Of a DNA stretch of 64,000 nucleotides, positions 1 through 8,336 are shown piece by piece (the first letter of the stretch is position 1; the number at the start of each line of letters is the position of its first letter). The position numbers and the translations under genes were made by a program. The stretch is from a virus. The notes beneath the pieces are model-generated. The model saw only the letters and a program-made list of their open reading frames with translations. It was not told the origin of the DNA and did no database searches. Location of the stretch: the IMG/VR virus record IMGVR_UViG_3300025117_000056, positions 1 to 64,000 of that record, one strand, 5' to 3'.

Positions 1-236
1 ATGGTTATGCTTTGAAATATGTTAAACATCAGACAGAAGAAATATATTTAGCTGCTGTTAAAGAGAATGGTATGGCTTTACAATTTGTTAAACATCAAAC
101 AGAAGAAATATGTTTAGCTGCTGTTAAGGAAAATAGTTATGCTTTACGTTTGGTTAAACCAGAGATTAAAACAGAAGAATTCTTATTACGTTGTTTAGAA
201 AATAATATAGCTTGTATAAAATATATAGAAGTATAA
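1..236 (+). CDS. DUF4116-like repeat protein, 5' end outside window
   Basis: The reading frame is open from base 3, so this is the C-terminal part of a longer gene. It is built of 22-residue units of the form LAAVKENGxALQxVKHQTEEIC, resembling DUF4116 repeats, and ends with a non-repeat tail. Its last 132 coding bases (87-218) match bases 13804-13935 in a second repeat gene with one mismatch, which indicates a recent duplication or gene conversion. The function of such repeats in phages is unknown. Confidence 0.75.
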   Translation, partial: GYALKYVKHQTEEIYLAAVKENGMALQFVKHQTEEICLAAVKENSYALRLVKPEIKTEEFLLRCLENNIACIKYIEV

Positions 237-237
237 T

Positions 238-696
238 ATGAAAAATAAGAGAAAACTTAGACTTCTTCTTAAATGGTTAGGTCCACTTAAACCTAGAATA
301 GTATTCAAACCACTCAAAGGTATTTCTGGTTATATAAATGATACTTCAACTGTTATATATGTTAATAATAAAAAAGAAAGTTCTTCTTGGATTCTAACAA
401 CAATAATACATGAGTATATACATTTTCTAGCTAGTTTATATAACATAAAAGGGTATAAGTTTGAAGGTAATTATATAGAAATTGCAAATCTAAATGATAT
501 GTTTAAAGTTGTAGATTTGATTAAATCTGATTTATTAATTGAAACACATACAGAATTATTAACTTTACTAATTTACATAGAATTTTGTAGACAACATGAT
601 ATTGTTTGTGATAATATTAATTTTAGTAATTATTTAGATGCTAATGAAGATGATTTAATAGAGGATACATTTAAAAGAATTTATAAGGAAAAATAA
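238..696 (+). CDS. Putative zincin-like protein with HExxH motif
   Basis: 152 residues starting two bases after the previous stop. A central HEYIHFLA segment (about residue 60) fits the HExxH zinc-binding motif of metallopeptidase-like folds, followed by an E-rich helix that could supply the third ligand. The N-terminus is very basic. No substrate can be named. It overlaps the next start by one base (TAATG), so the two are probably co-translated. The HExxH is seen directly; the protease role is inference and a non-catalytic zincin fold is possible. Confidence 0.6.
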   Translation: MKNKRKLRLLLKWLGPLKPRIVFKPLKGISGYINDTSTVIYVNNKKESSSWILTTIIHEYIHFLASLYNIKGYKFEGNYIEIANLNDMFKVVDLIKSDLLIETHTELLTLLIYIEFCRQHDIVCDNINFSNYLDANEDDLIEDTFKRIYKEK

Positions 697-968
697 TGGA
701 AAATGTAGTATATACTATTCTTATGTTAATAATTTTATGTTTATTTATGTTAGTGATTGTACCACAGGAATATAGTCTTACATTTGTCTCACTTATTGTT
801 ATACAATTTATAATGATGATTTATATTATGATATTCTTTCCTGCACAAAATGATGACTTTTGTGTAATAAATGTTGATGGTAAAGAAAAATTAATGTTAT
901 ATAAACATATAATAGAAGATAAAACAATACATGATAAAGATAATATTTTATATTTAAAGATTAAATAA
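696..968 (+). CDS. Small membrane protein
   Basis: 90 residues. Two hydrophobic stretches fill the first half (about residues 5-23 and 30-48), predicting two membrane helices, with a charged cytoplasmic-type tail. A ribosome binding site (AAGGAA) lies in the end of the preceding gene. No family recognised. Confidence 0.6.
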   Translation: MENVVYTILMLIILCLFMLVIVPQEYSLTFVSLIVIQFIMMIYIMIFFPAQNDDFCVINVDGKEKLMLYKHIIEDKTIHDKDNILYLKIK

Positions 969-978
969 GGAGATATCT

Positions 979-1356
979 ATGTCTAGAAAATTAATTAATT
1001 TTTCAGAATTAAAAAATGTTACTTTTAATGCTATTGATAACACAGATGATATTATAACATTTTATTGTGATAATGGTGATAGATACGAAATGTATCATGA
1101 ACAAGATTGTTGTGAAAAGGTATATATTGAAGATATAAATGGTAACTTAGATGATTTATTGAATTCTCCTATTCTTTTAGCTGAAGAAACAACTAACAAT
1201 GAAAATCCAAAAAATACTTATGATGATTCGTTTACTTGGACTTTCTATAAATTAGCAACAATAAAGGGTTATGTTGACATTCGTTGGTACGGTGAATCAA
1301 ATGGATATTATTCAGAAAGTGTTGAAGTGTATAAAATTAGTAAGGAGAAGGAATAA
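979..1356 (+). CDS. DUF7448-like phage protein
   Basis: 125 residues with a strong AAGGAG site. The order of conserved blocks (YEMYHEQDCCE, VYIEDINGNLDDL, SPILLAEE, WTFYKLATIKG, IRWYGESNGYYSE) is that of a small family common in tailed phages (remembered as DUF7448). Function unknown. The adjacent cysteines could bind metal. Its stop overlaps the next start by one base. Confidence 0.7.
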   Translation: MSRKLINFSELKNVTFNAIDNTDDIITFYCDNGDRYEMYHEQDCCEKVYIEDINGNLDDLLNSPILLAEETTNNENPKNTYDDSFTWTFYKLATIKGYVDIRWYGESNGYYSESVEVYKISKEKE

Positions 1357-1556
1357 TGAAAAATATTATTAAAAAAATTCGATTATTAATTTTTAAAATA
1401 AAAATATGGTATAAACAACCAAGGTATTGTGACTATCCTGAAGCTGCTACTCCTCTTTTTGGATGTTGGGGATTATTATACAATAAAGATTTTCCAAAAT
1501 GTTGTAAAGATTGTGAATTAAATAAAGATTTAAAAAAGGATGAATATGAAAGCTAG
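1356..1556 (+). CDS. Small basic cysteine-containing protein
   Basis: 66 residues: a lysine-rich N-terminus followed by a Cys-rich half (C-x-D-Y, FGCWG, CCKDCE) that could be a small zinc-binding unit. It has a strong AAGGAG site and overlaps the next gene. Not recognised. Confidence 0.6.
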   Translation: MKNIIKKIRLLIFKIKIWYKQPRYCDYPEAATPLFGCWGLLYNKDFPKCCKDCELNKDLKKDEYES

Positions 1557-1752
1557 AAATGGTGAACATTTTGATTACTATACTTGTGAAGATATAGAAA
1601 AAGAATTAACAAAAGAAGAATTAAAGCAATTTTCTAAGTGGATTAATGGACAAACTTGTGGTATAGTAGATAATCAATGTGTGTATTATAGTGAAGATGT
1701 TGAGAGATTTATAAGAATGGTTAGAAAAGGAATACCAACATATTTTGATTAA
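1546..1752 (+). CDS. Unknown small acidic protein
   Basis: 68 residues. An ATG at 1540 is also in frame, but the AAAAAGG site is correctly spaced for the ATG at 1546, so that start is preferred. Acidic and helical, containing EDIEKELTKEELKQF. Not recognised. Confidence 0.5.
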   Translation: MKARNGEHFDYYTCEDIEKELTKEELKQFSKWINGQTCGIVDNQCVYYSEDVERFIRMVRKGIPTYFD

Positions 1753-1765
1753 GAAAGGACAAAGA

Positions 1766-2029
1766 ATGAAAATAATACTAACTCCTATAGAAGAAGTAAT
1801 ATTAGAAAAATTATTAAAAGGTGAGATTGTTGGAAATTTAACATATACAATAAACGAGTCAATTATAGATAGATGTCTAAAAGAACATGGAAAATGTTTA
1901 GGTATAGGACATACTGATGTTGTAAAGTGGAAAGAGGTTACAGAAAGATGGGTTGCTTTAGAAGAAGGAAAACATGAAGAATTTACAATAAATGGTAAAA
2001 AAGTTATGTTTCATGCTGTAAGATGGTAG
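1766..2029 (+). CDS. Unknown small protein
   Basis: 87 residues starting at the ATG that follows AGAAAGG; an in-frame TTG at 1745 is less likely. Leucine-rich N-terminal helix (IEEVILEKLLKGE) then a mixed alpha/beta region with FTINGKKVMFHAVRW at the end. Not recognised. Confidence 0.55.
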   Translation: MKIILTPIEEVILEKLLKGEIVGNLTYTINESIIDRCLKEHGKCLGIGHTDVVKWKEVTERWVALEEGKHEEFTINGKKVMFHAVRW

Positions 2030-2061
2030 GATATAAATTATTTTAACAAAGAGATAAACTT

Positions 2062-2328
2062 ATGGAAACATTAGGAATGGTATTATTTGGTATTGTCTTA
2101 ATATGGTTAATTAGTATAGAATTTAGAATGGGTAATAATGAATTATTTGACAAATGGTTAAACAGTTCTATGTTTGAAGATCGATATGTATCTAAGTCTA
2201 ATTTATTAGATTATATTTTAAGAAAAAATATAGTTGACTATCAAAAAGATTCGTGTAAAGATAGTATAAAAGATTATAGCGAAAGAATACAAAATCTAGA
2301 GGAAACTATTAAAAAATTGGAAGAATAA
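2062..2328 (+). CDS. Single-pass membrane protein with coiled-coil tail
   Basis: 88 residues. Residues 3-20 form a membrane helix with a short N-terminus, and the C-terminal half is charged and heptad-like (IKDYSERIQNLEETIKKLEE). Topology is predicted; function unknown. Confidence 0.6.
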   Translation: METLGMVLFGIVLIWLISIEFRMGNNELFDKWLNSSMFEDRYVSKSNLLDYILRKNIVDYQKDSCKDSIKDYSERIQNLEETIKKLEE

Positions 2329-2343
2329 TCAATAAGGATTTAT

Positions 2344-2787
2344 ATGCAAATATTTGCTACATATAACTGTCCTATTAAATCTGCAAAATATCTAGATAAC
2401 AAACGCGTTATTAAACAAGTTTTAGAATCAGCTCAATTACTTTCAAATGCAATACATTTAAATAATGGTGTTGGACCTTACAAATTAACCCACAGACACC
2501 ATCCATTAACTATATCAGTAAAATCATCTAGAAGTAACTATAAATGGTTACTAGAGCATTTCTATGCTTTATGTAAGGAGTATACTAGAAGGTTTAACAA
2601 AGTACATAAATGTCGCTATTTGAGTACTTATTTTGAGACTAACGTAAACCTAATACCAGACAATGAATTATATTTTGTTAACTGTACAGATTTTAAGGAT
2701 ATACAAGATGTACATTTAGCATACCGAATTTGCTTGAGAAAAAAATGGAAGAATGATATAATAAAACCTAGATGGAGGAAAAAATGA
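2344..2787 (+). CDS. Conserved phage protein of the SAKYLDxKRVxK type
   Basis: 147 residues. The blocks CPIKSAKYLDNKRVIKQ, LESAQLLSNAI, GPYKLTHRHHPL and NYKWLLEHFYALCKEYTRR are those of a family seen in many phage genomes and commonly left as hypothetical. Conserved Lys, Arg and His residues and a basic C-terminus suggest nucleic-acid binding; a distant likeness to DNA glycosylase/endonuclease V proteins is possible but not shown. It overlaps the next start by four bases (ATGA). Confidence 0.6.
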   Translation: MQIFATYNCPIKSAKYLDNKRVIKQVLESAQLLSNAIHLNNGVGPYKLTHRHHPLTISVKSSRSNYKWLLEHFYALCKEYTRRFNKVHKCRYLSTYFETNVNLIPDNELYFVNCTDFKDIQDVHLAYRICLRKKWKNDIIKPRWRKK

Positions 2788-3143
2788 GTTCAGGACTAAG
2801 TTGGGCATATGAACAGATAAAAGAAGAGGAAAGAAGTAATAAATTAACAGAAAAACAAAGACAAAAAGAAGCCGATGAAGAAAAAAAGAAGTGGTTAAGA
2901 ACACAGGAAGTATTTGACCTTCAAAATGAACATAAAAATAGTGATGAATATAGAGAATCTTTAAAACTTATTGAAGAGAAAAATTTAATTTTAACTATAT
3001 TACAAGAAGATTATAATTTAAAAGTAAAAGAAATAAATAACAAATATTGGAAAAATATTGAAAATTTACAAAACATAGCTAAAAATAAAAACAAAGAAGA
3101 GTATGAGAGAAAATTAGAGTTAATAAATAAAAAATATAAATAA
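2784..3143 (+). CDS. Charged coiled-coil protein
   Basis: 119 residues, almost entirely Lys/Glu-rich helix with heptad spacing. Starts at the ATG following GGAGGA; the in-frame ATG at 2772 lies upstream of that site. The leader GATGGAGGAAAAAATGA recurs before the next gene at 3150. Function unknown. Confidence 0.6.
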   Translation: MSSGLSWAYEQIKEEERSNKLTEKQRQKEADEEKKKWLRTQEVFDLQNEHKNSDEYRESLKLIEEKNLILTILQEDYNLKVKEINNKYWKNIENLQNIAKNKNKEEYERKLELINKKYK

Positions 3144-3162
3144 TCCATAGATGGAGGAAAAA

Positions 3163-3399
3163 ATGAAAAATTATAAAAAAGGAACAAAATTAAAGTTTGA
3201 TAAAACAGGCTTAGAATTAAATGGTGGATATAATGCTAATTCTACATGTGAATTTATTTTTATAAAAAGTAGAATAGGAAGAATATATAATGTGGATTTT
3301 ATGGATAAATATGGAAATGTTATACATTCAGATACAGAAGAAGATATTAAAGATTTAGAATTTGTAACAACTCCTATACAATACTTTCCTTGGGGGTAA
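3163..3399 (+). CDS. Unknown small protein, SH3-like beta content
   Basis: 78 residues beginning at the ATG after TGGAGGAAAAA (an upstream in-frame ATG at 3151 precedes that site). The pattern KKGTKLKFDKTGLELNGGY with short strands resembles a small SH3-like barrel, but no family is recognised. Confidence 0.5.
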   Translation: MKNYKKGTKLKFDKTGLELNGGYNANSTCEFIFIKSRIGRIYNVDFMDKYGNVIHSDTEEDIKDLEFVTTPIQYFPWG

Positions 3400-3401
3400 A
3401 T

Positions 3402-3581
3402 ATGATTGTTTCTTGTTGGATTTTATATTTTAATTTAATGTCATTATTACCTTTTAATGATTATACTATGTTAACAAAAATGTATATTATGAATAAAGAT
3501 GAAAAAATAATTGTTACTGAAATATTATTTCTATATCAATCTAATTATGTAATAGAAAGTAAAGATATGTTTTGTTATTGA
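3402..3581 (+). CDS. Small hydrophobic protein
   Basis: 59 residues, preceded by GGGGG eight bases upstream of the ATG; an in-frame TTG at 3390 is rejected. The first 20 residues are hydrophobic, consistent with a membrane segment or signal. Not recognised. Confidence 0.45.
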   Translation: MIVSCWILYFNLMSLLPFNDYTMLTKMYIMNKDEKIIVTEILFLYQSNYVIESKDMFCY

Positions 3582-3612
3582 TAAGTACATTAAATTATAA
3601 TTAGGGGTATTT

Positions 3613-3840
3613 ATGGGTAAAGATGGATGTGGAGGAGCTGTAGGAACTGAAGTTAGATATCAGAAAATAGATATTGTATATATAGTTTTATATGATGGAT
3701 ATCTTGTTGAAGTATTTAGCACAAAAGAATTAGCTAATCAATTTATAAATTATTTAGTAAATGAAGATTATGAATATAAATCTTATCATAAAGATGGTTT
3801 TGATATAGTGGAAAAATATATAAGGGAGGATTTACCATGA
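3613..3840 (+). CDS. Unknown small protein with glycine-rich N-terminus
   Basis: 75 residues with an AGGGG site. Begins MGKDGCGGAVGTE, then an alpha/beta segment (YIVLYDGYLVEVFSTKELANQFINYL) of the kind found in several small proteins of this phage. It overlaps the next start by four bases. Confidence 0.55.
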   Translation: MGKDGCGGAVGTEVRYQKIDIVYIVLYDGYLVEVFSTKELANQFINYLVNEDYEYKSYHKDGFDIVEKYIREDLP

Positions 3841-4109
3841 AAGTAACTCTTAAAGATAGATTTGGATTCACTAAAATTTATAAAGATAAATATATCAAAC
3901 ATGTTATTAAAAAAGGAAATTTATTAACATATGAGATAAGATATCCTTATATTGATAAAGATTCTATATTGGAATCAAATGAAGTATTTATTAGACCATA
4001 TTCCATTTTAGAATCAAATGAAAATTATAAGGTCTTAATTTTTGTTTGGGATAGAATAAGTAATTTAGAAGATAAAAAGATAACTTTTATAGAAAAGGAT
4101 TTACTATGA
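3837..4109 (+). CDS. Unknown small protein
   Basis: 90 residues, GGGAGGA site, ATGA overlaps at both ends, so it lies in a tightly coupled run of genes. It contains a near repeat SILESNE (about residues 41-47 and 56-62). No domain recognised. Confidence 0.55.
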   Translation: MKVTLKDRFGFTKIYKDKYIKHVIKKGNLLTYEIRYPYIDKDSILESNEVFIRPYSILESNENYKVLIFVWDRISNLEDKKITFIEKDLL

Positions 4110-4282
4110 AATATTTTGTGGCATACAACGCTAGTCCTGGTAATCTTTTAGCAAATTACGAAGGACATCTATCTGTAGAATTTAGTTCTTTTGAAGAAGC
4201 ATATGAGTTTGCTATAAAAACTAAAGGAATTATTTATAAAGGAATTGCTATTGTAGATAAATCTATAGAAATAAAGGAATAA
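4106..4282 (+). CDS. Small unknown protein
   Basis: 58 residues, start overlapping the previous stop (ATGA) with AAAAGGA upstream. Alternating strand-helix pattern (KYFVAYNASPG ... SSFEEAYEFAIKTK ... IAIVDKS), similar in style to the protein at 10654. Not recognised. Confidence 0.5.
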   Translation: MKYFVAYNASPGNLLANYEGHLSVEFSSFEEAYEFAIKTKGIIYKGIAIVDKSIEIKE

Positions 4283-4283
4283 C

Positions 4284-4406
4284 ATGAAAACAACAAAAGA
4301 AATTAAAAATTTAGAATTAAAAAAGGAAAAATTAAATGGGTATAATATATTTTATAATGGTTTTATTTTAAAATATAAAATTGGTTATAAACAAAACTTG
4401 GTTTAA
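4284..4406 (+). CDS. Very small basic protein
   Basis: 40 residues, starting one base after the previous stop with AAAGGAA upstream. Lys-rich first half and aromatic second half (YNIFYNGFILKYKIGYK). Supported only by spacing and ribosome binding site. Confidence 0.4.
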   Translation: MKTTKEIKNLELKKEKLNGYNIFYNGFILKYKIGYKQNLV

Positions 4407-4418
4407 TATGGTGAAGTA

Positions 4419-4544
4419 ATGATGTGTTATATTATACTTTTAGTAGTGGGTGTGTTTTTTATTAAAGTAATACACTATTACTTTTTTCATTATGAATATA
4501 AGATAGATAAAGTTAGAAAATATATAAAGAAAAGGAGTAGTTAA
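4419..4544 (+). CDS. Small single-pass membrane protein
   Basis: 41 residues: residues 3-24 are strongly hydrophobic and the tail is basic (KVRKYIKKRSS). Its stop overlaps the next ATG by one base. The ribosome binding site (GTGAAG) is weak. Confidence 0.4.
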   Translation: MMCYIILLVVGVFFIKVIHYYFFHYEYKIDKVRKYIKKRSS

Positions 4545-4792
4545 TGAAAAATATTGTTAAAAAAATTATATTAAAATCTTATATAAAATTTGCATATCAT
4601 AATTTACATTGGTTATCTGGTAGTGATTCTTATATTAAAGTTTACATATATAAGTTTTTATTTAACTGTTTTAAAATTAAAAAACATATAGATTTTGAAA
4701 GATGGTGTGTTTGGTTTAATCCTAAAAAGATAAATAGATATTATAAAAAAACTATGAATATTAATTTAAAACTTACTAGTGACTTTATATAA
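4544..4792 (+). CDS. Unknown basic aromatic-rich protein
   Basis: 82 residues, strong AAAAGGAG site. Rich in Lys, Tyr, Phe and Trp, with WLSGSDSYIKVYIYKFLF and RWCVWFNPKKI segments. Not recognised. Confidence 0.5.
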   Translation: MKNIVKKIILKSYIKFAYHNLHWLSGSDSYIKVYIYKFLFNCFKIKKHIDFERWCVWFNPKKINRYYKKTMNINLKLTSDFI

Positions 4793-4797
4793 AAGGA

Positions 4798-4884
4798 ATG
4801 CTTGATAATAATCCAAATTTAACATATAATGAAGCATATATAATAATCTTTAACAAAGGTTTATATGTTATACAAAATACTTAA
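4798..4884 (+). CDS. Possible 28-residue peptide ahead of DNA polymerase
   Basis: A 28-codon frame beginning at the ATG within AAAAGGAATG and ending 20 bases inside the polymerase gene. The overlap would suit translational coupling, because the polymerase itself has no good ribosome binding site. No sequence similarity is apparent, so it may be chance. Confidence 0.25.
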   Translation: MLDNNPNLTYNEAYIIIFNKGLYVIQNT

Positions 4885-6637
4885 AAGTGAATACCAAGAC
4901 TTCCTAGACTATCTTAAAGACACTTCAATCAAATCATTTACAGAAAATTCAATACTTACGTTAGATAATAACGAATACATATTTGAAGACATATCACAGT
5001 TTAATGAATTAAAGAATCCTAAAAAGAAAGATAACTCACAATTAAATGATACAACTATGTATAACAAGTGTCAATTAAATGACACAACTGATATAACTAC
5101 GTCGATTGATAAAGATTTAATCTATGGTAAAGATCCAACTGAACGTATTGTTAATATATCTATCGATGATAATTTGGTATATATCTATAGAGAATTAGAA
5201 GATGGTACAATAGATACTCAGGTTAAACAAGCTAACTACTGGATTATTGGTGCATCTAAGCCTGCTGGTAAGTATATTACTTTAGAAGGAAGTCAACCAT
5301 ATAAATACTTAAAAGAATATTCAGACTATGAAGATTATAAAGTAGCTAGAATTAACTGTTATAAGAAGAAGTCTGATGTATATTCTATATCTAATTTAGT
5401 TGAAAGTTACATGGTTAGAAATGGTTATACATATTTTAAGGGAATGAAGATTAGTGAAGTTTCTGTACTTTCGTTTGATATTGAAACTACAGGATTAGAT
5501 CCAAAGCTTGATGATGCTAGAGTGTTACTGATTTCCAATACTTATAGGAATAACAAAGGTGTGATAACTAGGAAGTTGTTTAGTTTAGATGACTATGAGA
5601 ATGATGCTGAGATGATCGAGGATTGGTGTTCTTGGGTGAGGAAAATGAATGCTAGTATATTACTAGGTCACAATATTTTTTCTTTTGACCTACCTTATTT
5701 AAACCATCGTGGAGGAGGGTTAGAACTAGGAAGAGATGATAGTTACTTAACTTTCGAAGAAAGACCATCGAATCTAAGAGTTGATGGTAGTCAACAGTAT
5801 ACTTATTTTAAGGTACATATACAAGGAAGGGAATTGCTGGATACTTGGTTTTTATCGATAAAGTATGATATACAACGAAAGTATCCTAATTATAAACTAA
5901 AAGATATTATAGAATTTGAAGGATTAACACAAAAAGACAGACAGTTTTATGATGCTAGTAAAATAAAAGATAATTGGCATCTTCCAGAAGAAAGAGTTAA
6001 GATTAAGGCGTACTGTATAAGTGATAGTGACGATAGTTTAAAATTGTTCGATTTAATGGGACCATCTTTTTTTTACTTTACAATTCACTGTCCTAAACCT
6101 TTTCAATTAATGTTGGAAAGCGCCTCTGGATCACAAATCAATAGTATGATGGTTAGAAGTTATTTACAAATTAATAAATCATTACCAAAAACCACAGAAC
6201 TATCCCCAGTACAAGGTGCCATAAGTTTCGGACTGCCTAAATTTAGATGCAACGTGTTAAAATTAGATTTTTCTGGGCTTTACCCCTCAATAATACGAAC
6301 TTGGCAATTATATGATCCAATAAAAGATCCAAATAGAAATTTCCTAAAGTTAACCGATTATTTTGCTGAAGAAAGATTAAAACATAAGAAAATAGCAAAA
6401 GATACTGATGATAAATACTATAAAGATTTGGAACAAATGGAAAAACAGACAGCAAATTCAATGTATGGTATGTTGAATTGTCAAGGATTATTATTCAATA
6501 ATAGTTTAATCGCTGGTGAAATAACAAGAAATGCTAGAGAATTATTAAATAAAATAACACTATTTTTTACATCAATTGATATAAATAAATGGAAGGAAAA
6601 ATTAGATACTGAATCCGAAGAAGTTGAAAATGAGTAG
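4865..6637 (+). CDS. Family-B DNA polymerase, N-terminal part (exonuclease, motifs A and B)
   Basis: 590 residues of a replicative DNA polymerase. Proofreading 3'-5' exonuclease motifs are visible: FDIETTGLD (about residue 204, DxE), GHNIFSFDLPYL (about 267, NxxxFD) and YCISDSDD (about 382, YxxxD). Polymerase motif A is LDFSGLYPSI (about 466) and motif B is KQTANSMYG (about 526). The frame then stops at 6637, before the catalytic DTDS of motif C, which lies in the next frame (6634-7383). So this is an active-looking polymerase cut by a -1 frame change. Either a frameshift joins the halves, they act as two chains, or the gene is damaged. Confidence 0.85.
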   Translation: MLYKILKSEYQDFLDYLKDTSIKSFTENSILTLDNNEYIFEDISQFNELKNPKKKDNSQLNDTTMYNKCQLNDTTDITTSIDKDLIYGKDPTERIVNISIDDNLVYIYRELEDGTIDTQVKQANYWIIGASKPAGKYITLEGSQPYKYLKEYSDYEDYKVARINCYKKKSDVYSISNLVESYMVRNGYTYFKGMKISEVSVLSFDIETTGLDPKLDDARVLLISNTYRNNKGVITRKLFSLDDYENDAEMIEDWCSWVRKMNASILLGHNIFSFDLPYLNHRGGGLELGRDDSYLTFEERPSNLRVDGSQQYTYFKVHIQGRELLDTWFLSIKYDIQRKYPNYKLKDIIEFEGLTQKDRQFYDASKIKDNWHLPEERVKIKAYCISDSDDSLKLFDLMGPSFFYFTIHCPKPFQLMLESASGSQINSMMVRSYLQINKSLPKTTELSPVQGAISFGLPKFRCNVLKLDFSGLYPSIIRTWQLYDPIKDPNRNFLKLTDYFAEERLKHKKIAKDTDDKYYKDLEQMEKQTANSMYGMLNCQGLLFNNSLIAGEITRNARELLNKITLFFTSIDINKWKEKLDTESEEVENE

Positions 6638-6669
6638 GTATTAATAATCAAATATATGGTGGTATCATT

Positions 6670-7383
6670 ATGATAAAAAAATATAATTTTGAATTAGTTA
6701 ACTGTGATACTGATAGTATCAGTATTTGTAATTACGATCAAAGTAAAATAACAAAAGAAACCCAAATATTAATGTTAGAAGAAATTAATAAACTATTACC
6801 AGGAAAAGTTATATTAGATCACGATGGTTATTTTCCTAAATTCCTAGTTATTAGATCAAAAAACTATGTGATGGTTAAAGAAGATGGTAAAATAAAATAC
6901 AAAGGCAGCTCAATTTTAGACAAAAAAAGAGAGCTAAGTACCCGAAATCTCATGAATGAAATCATTTCTTCCATCTTAGAAAACGATATTAACTACGACT
7001 TAATCAATGCTATCTATGAAAAATACATAATAGAAGCCAACAACGTTACTGACATCAATCAATGGGCTGTTAAACGTACATACACCAAAGCAATCATGAC
7101 TAGTGAAAGAACTAATGAATCTAAGGTGCGTGATGCTCTTAAAGATGAAACAATGTCTGAGGGTGACAGGTTCTATATTTATACAAGTAAAGGTAATACT
7201 GTGAAACTAACAAAACATTGGGTTAAAGGTGACGAAGATTGCGAAAAGCTAACAAAACGCGTGTTTGATACGTTAAACATTTTTAAAGAAATACTTGACA
7301 TGTCTAAATTTACGAAGTATCATTTAAAGACTAAACGAAAAGAATTGGAGAAATTACTAAATGAAAATGCAACAATTTTATAA
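6670..7383 (+). CDS. Family-B DNA polymerase, C-terminal part (motif C)
   Basis: 237 residues starting MIKKYNFELVNCDTDSISI; DTDS is motif C, carrying catalytic Asp of the palm. The same frame is open back to 6634 and the extra residues (VGINNQIYGGII) look like polymerase sequence, so the true continuation from the upstream gene is probably around 6625-6640 rather than at this ATG, which lacks a clear ribosome binding site. The remainder is the thumb, ending in a Lys-rich tail. Its 3' end overlaps a small membrane-protein gene. Confidence 0.8.
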   Translation: MIKKYNFELVNCDTDSISICNYDQSKITKETQILMLEEINKLLPGKVILDHDGYFPKFLVIRSKNYVMVKEDGKIKYKGSSILDKKRELSTRNLMNEIISSILENDINYDLINAIYEKYIIEANNVTDINQWAVKRTYTKAIMTSERTNESKVRDALKDETMSEGDRFYIYTSKGNTVKLTKHWVKGDEDCEKLTKRVFDTLNIFKEILDMSKFTKYHLKTKRKELEKLLNENATIL

Positions 7384-7537
7384 TATTATAGTAACAATAT
7401 GCCTTATAATAGCAATATATACTATTTTAAATCTTAACAAAAGTTATATAGAATTAGCACAAAAATATAATAATCTTTATATGTGCACATTTAATATTAC
7501 GGAAATTGAACCTAAAGAATGGTGTGAAAATATTTAA
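7361..7537 (+). CDS. Small membrane protein
   Basis: 58 residues, overlapping the polymerase end by 23 bases with a GGAG site inside that gene. Residues 8-24 form one membrane helix; the remainder (two Cys, one Trp) would be exposed. Not recognised. Confidence 0.5.
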   Translation: MKMQQFYNIIVTICLIIAIYTILNLNKSYIELAQKYNNLYMCTFNITEIEPKEWCENI

Positions 7538-7547
7538 TGGGGGTTAA

Positions 7548-7772
7548 ATGTTATTAAAATTTAAAAATGTTAAAAATAAAACAATATTAATAGATTCTAA
7601 GGATACTTTTTTAAAAAGTTATAAAAATAAAGGATCATATTTTATTATTTCCTTAAAATTTAATAAAGAATGGAAAATAACGAGATATTTTTTTATAAAA
7701 ATGTATAATTCCAAAATGAATACAGAATTTACTTCTATAAAACAAATATATTTAAATGATAATATTAAATAA
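7548..7772 (+). CDS. Unknown basic protein
   Basis: 74 residues, GGGGG site. Very rich in Lys, Asn and Phe, with alternating strand character. No family recognised. Confidence 0.5.
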   Translation: MLLKFKNVKNKTILIDSKDTFLKSYKNKGSYFIISLKFNKEWKITRYFFIKMYNSKMNTEFTSIKQIYLNDNIK

Positions 7773-7849
7773 GTTTACAAAATACCATTTAATGAATAAA
7801 TATTTCCGATGAAATAGAGTAATTATTTACGATAACTTAGAGAAAATAT

Positions 7850-8287
7850 ATGAAAATAGTAAACGATAGTATATTTAGTTATTCAGCAACACACACTATA
7901 GTTCATTGTATTTCTTTAGACTGTGTTATGGGTAAAGGTATAGCTAAACAAATAGTGGATTTAAATCCTAATTTACGTAAATTACTATTAAATGGTCCTT
8001 TCGATTTAGATATTGGTAGATCTTACTATATTGAAGATATACATAAAGTTATAAACATGATAACAAAAGAATTTTATTATGATAAACCAACATACTTAGA
8101 TTTTATTAATGCTTTAATTGATATTAGAAGAATAGTAGAAGAAAATGATATAAAAAAAATAGTTATGCCTAAAATTGGGTGTGGTTTAGATAAACTGGAA
8201 TGGACTAAAGTTAAATTCTTAATAGAACAAATACTAGATGATGTTGTTGAAGAATTAATTGTTTGTGATTTAAGTAAATGGGATTGA
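7850..8287 (+). CDS. Macro-domain protein (ADP-ribose binding)
   Basis: 145 residues, the size of a bare macro domain. The first signature, HCISLDCVMGKGIAKQI (about residues 25-41), fits the ligand-binding loop of the Poa1p/ALC1-type subgroup, and VMPKIGCGLDKLEW (about 103-116) fits the second loop. Family members bind ADP-ribose or hydrolyse ADP-ribose-1''-phosphate. A phage copy could process the 1''-phosphate product made by host RNA repair or remove ADP-ribosyl marks; the substrate is inference. The RtcB ligase at 60965 is a possible functional companion. Confidence 0.8.
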   Translation: MKIVNDSIFSYSATHTIVHCISLDCVMGKGIAKQIVDLNPNLRKLLLNGPFDLDIGRSYYIEDIHKVINMITKEFYYDKPTYLDFINALIDIRRIVEENDIKKIVMPKIGCGLDKLEWTKVKFLIEQILDDVVEELIVCDLSKWD

Positions 8288-8336
8288 CAGAACATAGCAA
8301 ATTATGCTACTATATTTAAATTGGAGTAATTACTAA

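Noticed and set aside
4799-4816. CTTGATAA near the DNA polymerase as a late element
   Set aside because: Only the 8-base core matches, and the downstream half of the motif is absent.
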